Origin: Chloroflexota bacterium
Lineage (GTDB): Bacteria > Chloroflexota > Anaerolineae > Promineifilales > Promineifilaceae
Assembly (NCBI GenBank): GCA_024640485.1
Contig: JAHEEY010000114.1
Location: 1-11,280 of the forward strand
Length of the DNA: 11,280 nt
Direction of reading: 5' to 3'
Every line of letters starts with the position of its first letter. Position 1 is the first letter of the stretch. The translations under genes were made by a program, and so were the position numbers. Below are positions 7,131 to 11,280 of this stretch, piece after piece. The notes below the pieces were generated by a model. The model saw only the letters and a program-made list of their open reading frames with translations, had not been told where the DNA came from and made no database searches.

Positions 7131-9119
7131 TTACCTCGAATCCATGGCCAGTTCCGGATAATCTTTCCGTTCCACCGTTTCAACTGAGACCCCTAACAAA
7201 TTCAACAACTCAGTGATTAAATTCGCTTTTCGCTCGGCATCACTGCGGGACCAGGTGCGGGATTTGATTTCCAGATATTTCCCCGGCAGTTTCGGCGAAA
7301 GCACCTTGTCCAGGTTGATGGCGAAATCAGTATCTTCATAAAGGATGCGCCAGCGCTGCCGCTCTTTTACCACTTCGATCTCGGTAGATGGGTCGAAATA
7401 CTCTCGATAAAAGCGAAGGGTACGATCCGCTGAGGCCAGATAACGAGATCTGGAAAGCATCACCGCTTTCACGAATTCATCCCGATTCTCTTCGCCAATA
7501 AGGGTGATCCGCGCCCGTGATTGGAAGACCTCACCCTTTTCATCGATGAATTCATCTTCACGATAACGCAGCCGGGCAGCATCTGGATCGTGCTCAGCGA
7601 ACAAGAAATAGGTGTCGTATTGGCGGTAGAGAGATTCTTTGACCACTTCGACTTGATCCGTAGCCAGGGCTGCCAGCACACGGGCTTCATCGGTGACAAA
7701 TGCCTTCAGCTGGATCTCGAAGCTCTCCTGGCGCTGGACCCCCGCCAAGAATACCAGCTTGTTGTAAGGGCTGGATTCTCTTTTGATGACGAAATCATCG
7801 ATCTTGGCGGCGACGATCGCGGCATCCTGTTTGGCGGCGTTCTCGTCTACCGTCATTAACTGCCGGTCTTGCATCAGCCAGCGGCCGTTGCACATGACGT
7901 GCGCTACATCACTACTCTTGGCCGCGTAGACCAACTGTGAATAGACCCCGTCGGGGTTATTATAGAACTTGGGCTGGTTGTGAATGCCACTCATGTCTAC
8001 GATAGCGACATCGGCCCGCTTGCCGGCTTCCAGGCTGCCGGTGACGTCTGCCATGTGCATCGCCCTGGCACCGCCAATGGTCGCCAATTCCAGCGCTTGA
8101 CGTGCCGGCAAAACGGTGGGGTCATTGCTGGCTGTTTTCGCCAGCAGGGCCGCCAGACGAATCTCCTCGAACATATCCAAATCGTTGTTGCTGGCTGGCC
8201 CGTCGGTGGCGACCCCTACATTAAGGCCCATGTCCAACATCTGGCCTATGGGAGCGATGCCGCTGGCCAGCTTGAGATTGCTGGTGGGGCAGTGGGCTAT
8301 ACCAGCGCCCGCTTTCTGCAGGTCGTACATCTCCCCCTTGTCCAAATGGACGCAGTGTGCCGCCAACAGCTTGGTTTCCAGGATGCCGTGCTTGTTTATC
8401 CAGGGGACTACAGGCATATGGTTTTGATCCCGGCAGTTGGCTACTTCCAGACTGGTCTCGCTGACATGGGTATGCAGAGGGACGTCATTGGCCCGGGCTA
8501 AATCAGCGCAGGCCCGCATCAATTCGGGGGTGGCGGTATACCAGGCGTGAGGGGCCACAGCCGGTTGGATCAAAGGATGCCCGTTCCATTTTTCGATGAA
8601 CCGGCGGCAGAGAACCAAGCCGTCTTCATAAGTTTGAGCATCCGGTGCCGGGAAGATCAAGATTGTCTGTCCCAGCAGTGCCCGCATCCCGATTTCGGCA
8701 GTCTCTTCGGCGATCGCTTCTTCGAAATAATACATGTCGGCGAAAGAAGTTACCCCGGAACGGATCATTTCAGCACAGGCCACCCGGGCCCCAAGTTTGA
8801 CGAATTCCGGGGTGACAAATTCTCGTTCCAGCGGCATCAGATAGCCCAACCACACATCTAGCCGTAAGTCATCGTTCAGTCCGCGCAGTAACGACATCGG
8901 GATGTGGGTATGGGCATTCACCAGTCCAGGTATAATGACTTGTTCGGAGCAATCGATTATCTCGGACGCTTCATAAGCCGCGCTGATCTCGTCTACTGGG
9001 CCAACAGCGACCACACTGTCACCCTTCACAGCTAATGCCCCATGAGGGTAGACGTCAAAGCGTTCATTCATGGTGACAACGATCCCATTTACAAGTAGAA
9101 CATCAACTTTTTCGGGCAT
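7131..9119 (-). CDS. MtaD-like amidohydrolase fused to a C-terminal CYTH domain
   Basis: The 662-aa protein joins two enzyme folds. Residues 1-440 are a complete metal-dependent amidohydrolase of the 5-methylthioadenosine/S-adenosylhomocysteine/adenosine deaminase type. It has G65-L-V-N-A-H70-T-H72 metal ligands, L215-H-T-H218-V-S-E221, A254-H255-C-V-H and the catalytic-type Asp in T305-D306-G-P-A-S-N-N-D. The predicted reaction is deamination of an adenosine-like compound to its inosine analogue. Residues 463-650 read as a CYTH (triphosphate-tunnel) domain: E468-I-Q-L-K472, R516-L-R-Y-R520, R535-A-R537, V584-K-E-R587, I601-N-L-D604 and E617-I-K619. CYTH enzymes hydrolyse or cyclise nucleoside or inorganic triphosphates. 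Two acidic metal-binding positions look altered (Q470 for Glu; K619 where many members have Glu), so the domain may bind rather than catalyse. Usual MtaD proteins end near 430-450 residues, hence the extension is real extra sequence in one frame. The start at 9119 has GAGAGG 5 bases upstream. The deaminase family call is firm and the CYTH call good; the exact substrate is uncertain. Confidence 0.92.
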   Translation of the reverse strand: MPEKVDVLLVNGIVVTMNERFDVYPHGALAVKGDSVVAVGPVDEISAAYEASEIIDCSEQVIIPGLVNAHTHIPMSLLRGLNDDLRLDVWLGYLMPLEREFVTPEFVKLGARVACAEMIRSGVTSFADMYYFEEAIAEETAEIGMRALLGQTILIFPAPDAQTYEDGLVLCRRFIEKWNGHPLIQPAVAPHAWYTATPELMRACADLARANDVPLHTHVSETSLEVANCRDQNHMPVVPWINKHGILETKLLAAHCVHLDKGEMYDLQKAGAGIAHCPTSNLKLASGIAPIGQMLDMGLNVGVATDGPASNNDLDMFEEIRLAALLAKTASNDPTVLPARQALELATIGGARAMHMADVTGSLEAGKRADVAIVDMSGIHNQPKFYNNPDGVYSQLVYAAKSSDVAHVMCNGRWLMQDRQLMTVDENAAKQDAAIVAAKIDDFVIKRESSPYNKLVFLAGVQRQESFEIQLKAFVTDEARVLAALATDQVEVVKESLYRQYDTYFLFAEHDPDAARLRYREDEFIDEKGEVFQSRARITLIGEENRDEFVKAVMLSRSRYLASADRTLRFYREYFDPSTEIEVVKERQRWRILYEDTDFAINLDKVLSPKLPGKYLEIKSRTWSRSDAERKANLITELLNLLGVSVETVERKDYPELAMDSR

Positions 9120-9124
9120 ATGAA

Positions 9125-9130
9125 CCTCTC
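9125..9130 (-). promoter_or_regulatory. Ribosome binding site of the amidohydrolase-CYTH gene
   Basis: GAGAGG on the minus strand, 5 bases before the ATG at 9119. It supports this start, which also gives the expected MtaD N-terminal beta-strand. Confidence 0.6.
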
Positions 9131-9233
9131 ACTTCCGACCTTGAACTTTGGCTATCGATGCGCCAGCCCTTATCATAAGAAAAGGCTGCCTGTTTCTGGC
9201 AGGCCTCACCGGGGCGTACTCGCATTATACCGA

Positions 9234-9252
9234 TTCCTGCTATAATCAGGAA
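9234..9252. repeat. Operator-like inverted repeat around a -10 box
   Basis: TTCCTG (9234-9239) and CAGGAA (9247-9252) are exact complements around 7 bases containing TATAAT. The left arm also belongs to a 9-bp direct repeat, CCGATTCCT, at 9230-9238 and 9280-9288, exactly 50 bp apart. The layout fits a repressor site, but no regulator is known. Confidence 0.4.
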
Positions 9253-9328
9253 ATTGGACCAGGTCAAAAGGGGAAGCGCCCGATTCCTCGGATGATAGTT
9301 TCCTACTTTCTCCCAAGAGAAGCTTGGC

Positions 9329-9359
9329 AAAAGCTGCCGGCCCGCAGTGAGCAGCTTTT
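9329..9359 (+). repeat. 9-bp hairpin in the phosphorylase leader region
   Basis: AAAAGCTGC (9329-9337) pairs perfectly with GCAGCTTTT (9351-9359) around a 13-base loop. Read on the plus strand the second arm ends in TTTT and could act as a weak terminator or attenuator. The same symmetry could be a DNA operator. Confidence 0.45.
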
Positions 9360-9406
9360 CTGCAGTTACCCAGGCGTATAAAGGAATGAGACGGCTGCAG
9401 CGTGAT

Positions 9407-9421
9407 CAGCAGCGGCTGCTG
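9407..9421 (+). repeat. 15-bp palindrome just before the phosphorylase gene
   Basis: CAGCAGC-G-GCTGCTG is a perfect 7-bp inverted repeat around one base, 24 bases before the ATG at 9446. A one-base loop is too tight for a full RNA hairpin, so it would open to a smaller stem or serve as a protein-binding site. Confidence 0.4.
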
Positions 9422-9445
9422 TGATGCACCGCCCACCAAAACATT

Positions 9446-10750
9446 ATGAGAATGATCGATCTGATTGAAAAGAAGCGAGACGGATTGGAATTGAGCCCGT
9501 CTGAAATCGACTGGTTTGTGTCTGCCTATACCAATGGTGACATCCCTGACTACCAGGCCGCGGCCCTGATGATGGCCATCTTTATTCGAGGCATGAATCG
9601 TCAGGAAACAGTGGAGCTGACCATGGCGATGGCGCGCTCCGGTGATCAGCTGGATTTGCATGATATCGCGCCGTTTATTGTCGACAAACATTCCTCCGGC
9701 GGCGTTGGCGACAAGACGACCTTGGCGGTGCAGCCGCTGGTGGCTGCCTGCGGCGTGCCGGTGGGCAAGATGAGTGGGCGCGGCCTCGGTTCCAGCGGCG
9801 GTACACTGGATAAAATGGAGTCGTTCCGCGGCTGGTCCTCCGCCCTAACTCTGGACAGGTTCAAGAAACAGTTGAAGGAAATCGGGCTGGTGCTGGCCGG
9901 GCAGACGGCGGATCTGGCCCCTGCCGATGGAAAGCTGTATGCCTTGCGCGATGTGACCGGCACCGTGGGAAGCAGCTCTTTGATTTCCGCGTCGATCATG
10001 TCCAAGAAGCTGGCTGCCGGCGCTGATGCCATTGTGCTGGATGTAAAGACAGGCAGCGGCGCATTCATGCATACCGTAGAGGCGGCCAAAGATCTGGCCA
10101 GGATTATGGTGGACATCGGTAATGATGCTGGACGCAAGACGGTAGCGTTGATTTCCGACATGAATCAGCCGCTGGGACATGCCATTGGCAACGCGTTGGA
10201 AGCTCAGGAAGCGATAGCTACGCTGCACGGGGATGGTCCGGCTGATTTCTGGGCTCATTGTTTGGAGGTTGCCGGGCAGATGATCTTATTAGCTGGCAAA
10301 GCGCCGGATCTCGATGCCGCCAAAGCGCTGGTGACCGCAGCTCGGGACGACGGTCGGGCCTGGGTTAAATTCAGAGAACTAGTACAAGCTCAAGGGGGAG
10401 ATGTGGCTCAGGCTGACAACCCCGACTTGCTGCCTCACGCTGAAATTGTCGAACCAATCTTGTCGCCGCAGCGAGGCACAATCGCGGCCATGGATACTGG
10501 TGCCATAGGATGGGCAGCGGTGCGTCTTGGCGCCGGACGGTTGATTAAGAGTGATGAGATTGACGCTGCTGTCGGCTTTGTCCTTCCCTGCAAGATTGGT
10601 GATGCCTTTGAGCCAGGTGATACCCTGGGATTTATCTATGCCAATGACGCTGAGAAGCTGGCGGAAGCAAGGGAGAGTGTCTTGGCTGCGTTGACCTGGT
10701 CGGCCGATGAAGTGGCTCCCCTGCCGCACTTCTACGGTATTGTTGAGTAA
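9446..10750 (+). CDS. pdp: Pyrimidine-nucleoside (thymidine/uridine) phosphorylase
   Basis: The 434-aa protein is full length for the family. It catalyses phosphate-dependent cleavage of thymidine, deoxyuridine or uridine to the free base and (deoxy)ribose-1-phosphate, for salvage and sugar use. The N-terminal helical domain begins M-R-M-I-D-L-I-x-K-K-R-D-G, as in Bacillus Pdp, which supports this start even though no Shine-Dalgarno precedes it. The active-site loop K81-H82-S83-S-G-G-V-G-D, M109-S-G-R-G-L-G, the phosphate-binding T120, and Y165-A-L-R168-D-V-T-G-T with S183 and K187 are all present; R168, S183 and K187 match the substrate-contacting residues of E. coli thymidine phosphorylase. 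One departure is G115-S-S-G-G-T, where family members usually have G-H-T-G-G-T. The C-terminal alpha/beta domain is complete. The patatin-like gene begins 3 bases after the stop, so the two are probably translated from one mRNA. Whether it prefers thymidine or accepts uridine too cannot be told from sequence. Confidence 0.96.
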   Translation: MRMIDLIEKKRDGLELSPSEIDWFVSAYTNGDIPDYQAAALMMAIFIRGMNRQETVELTMAMARSGDQLDLHDIAPFIVDKHSSGGVGDKTTLAVQPLVAACGVPVGKMSGRGLGSSGGTLDKMESFRGWSSALTLDRFKKQLKEIGLVLAGQTADLAPADGKLYALRDVTGTVGSSSLISASIMSKKLAAGADAIVLDVKTGSGAFMHTVEAAKDLARIMVDIGNDAGRKTVALISDMNQPLGHAIGNALEAQEAIATLHGDGPADFWAHCLEVAGQMILLAGKAPDLDAAKALVTAARDDGRAWVKFRELVQAQGGDVAQADNPDLLPHAEIVEPILSPQRGTIAAMDTGAIGWAAVRLGAGRLIKSDEIDAAVGFVLPCKIGDAFEPGDTLGFIYANDAEKLAEARESVLAALTWSADEVAPLPHFYGIVE

Positions 10751-10753
10751 GAG

Positions 10754-11280
10754 ATGAAACTAGGATTGGCCCTGGGTGGCGGTGGCGCTCGCGGCGCTGC
10801 CCACATCGGCGTTCTGAAAGCGTTCCAACGACTGGAAATCAAGCCAGATCTAATTACCGGCACCAGTGCAGGCGGCGTGGCAGGGGCGATGCTGGCTGCT
10901 GGTTACACCGTTGAGGAGATGATCCATTTCTTCCAACAGTCAAACCTGAGCCAAATGTTCGCTATGCCCACTGGTGTGCCGGCCTTCTCCAGCAATACCA
11001 AAATCGAGAAACTCCTGGAAGAGACCTTTGGACAGATCACCTTTGCCGACCTGAATATCCCCCTGTCGTTAGTGACGGCGGATCTTGTCAGCCGAAAAGA
11101 GGTCATCCTAGATGAAGGAGATTTAATTTCGGCACTGTTGGCAACCATTGCCCTGCCGATCCTGCTGCCCCCGGTGGAGCGAGATAATCTTATTTTGGTC
11201 GATGGCGGTATCCTTAACAACGTCCCCTTTGATATCGTCCGTGCCCGTGGGGCAACCGTTGTGATTGCCGTTGCTCTGAA
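10754..11280 (+). CDS. Patatin-like phospholipase, RssA/YchK type (3' end outside window)
   Basis: 175 residues are visible before the window ends. The patatin catalytic features are all there: the oxyanion-hole loop G8-G-G-G-A-R-G14, the nucleophile elbow G36-T-S38-A-G40, and the dyad Asp in D150-G-G152. It is a serine-Asp lipid acyl hydrolase and probably acts on phospholipids or lysophospholipids in or near the membrane. The short distance between the oxyanion loop and the serine elbow and the lack of a signal peptide or N-terminal domain fit the small bacterial RssA-like group of roughly 250-300 residues. The ATG at 10754 lies 3 bases after the phosphorylase stop; the GAG-TAAGAG stretch overlapping that stop is a weak ribosome binding site, so translational coupling is likely. 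The functional link to pyrimidine salvage is not obvious. Family is certain; substrate is not. Confidence 0.95.
   Translation, partial: MKLGLALGGGGARGAAHIGVLKAFQRLEIKPDLITGTSAGGVAGAMLAAGYTVEEMIHFFQQSNLSQMFAMPTGVPAFSSNTKIEKLLEETFGQITFADLNIPLSLVTADLVSRKEVILDEGDLISALLATIALPILLPPVERDNLILVDGGILNNVPFDIVRARGATVVIAVAL

Larger units (their letters stand above)
9120..9445. other. 326-bp divergent intergenic region with regulatory-type symmetry
   Basis: No convincing gene lies here. The region separates two divergent genes and should hold promoters for both. On the amidohydrolase side there is an 11-bp palindrome, CTTAT-C-ATAAG, at 9169-9179, and a GCCTG/CAGGC hairpin at 9188-9204. In the middle, TATAAT occurs on both strands (minus 9229-9224; plus 9241-9246) as back-to-back -10-like boxes, with an inverted repeat around the plus-strand copy. 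Neither has a good -35 at normal spacing. The phosphorylase side holds two hairpins, listed separately. Confidence 0.5.

Noticed and set aside
7980..8861. Plus-strand frames of 104-173 codons
   Set aside because: They are antisense to the amidohydrolase, whose metal-ligand motifs fix the coding strand.
9148..9691. Frames on both strands crossing the divergent intergenic region (9148-9381 plus, 9103-9330 minus, 9206-9691 minus)
   Set aside because: They lack ribosome binding sites and family features. The longest overlaps the start of the phosphorylase gene antisense, and the region is better explained as regulatory.
1..11280. Mobile elements, CRISPR arrays, tRNA or rRNA genes, attachment sites
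   Set aside because: No transposase or integrase motif, no regularly spaced direct repeats and no cloverleaf or rRNA signature were seen on either strand.

Overview
The window looks like a piece of a bacterial chromosome from a free-living, moderately GC-rich organism. The gene set and style point most towards Chloroflexota (Anaerolineae-like): a long MtaD-type amidohydrolase, a TGS/nucleoside-kinase fusion, a YegD-like Hsp70, a stand-alone SCP2 protein and pyrimidine-nucleoside phosphorylase. This is an inference from gene content only, because the window holds no rRNA, tRNA or phylogenetic marker. I see no phage, insertion sequence, CRISPR array or other mobile-element signature.

Layout. 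Bases 1-6412 hold five genes on the minus strand. In order of transcription they are an unrecognised 171-aa protein (6412-5897), a secreted SLT-type lytic transglycosylase (5649-4696), a zinc-dependent phospholipase C-like protein (4629-3868), a TGS/ThrRS-like + P-loop nucleoside (uridine) kinase (3822-2107), and an Hsp70/YegD-like ATPase (2074 to beyond base 1). The last four are separated by only 66, 45 and 32 bases and are probably one transcription unit. A promoter with an overlapping 10-bp inverted repeat lies ahead of the transglycosylase. The Hsp70 is the longest partial gene. After its ATPase domain it continues into repeats that resemble the blades of the DNA gyrase A C-terminal beta-pinwheel, and it runs off the window.

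Bases 6413-7130 hold a small plus-strand gene for a one-domain SCP2 protein. It has a near-consensus sigma-70 promoter, a strong ribosome binding site and a textbook intrinsic terminator, which it shares tail to tail with the next gene. Bases 9119-7131 (minus strand) encode a 662-aa protein that joins a complete MtaD-like amidohydrolase (MTA/SAH/adenosine deaminase type) to a C-terminal CYTH (triphosphate-tunnel) domain. A 326-bp divergent intergenic region with several symmetric elements follows. The plus strand then carries pyrimidine-nucleoside phosphorylase (9446-10750) and, 3 bases further, a patatin-like phospholipase that is cut by the window end.

How the genes fit together. Three of the nine genes act on nucleosides or nucleotides: the uridine kinase, the MtaD-like deaminase with its phosphate-binding CYTH domain, and the pyrimidine phosphorylase. 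Two are lipases or esterases (Zn-PLC-like and patatin). Nucleoside salvage is therefore the only theme supported across the window. The two observations most worth following are the domain fusions Hsp70 + GyrA-C-like repeats and amidohydrolase + CYTH.
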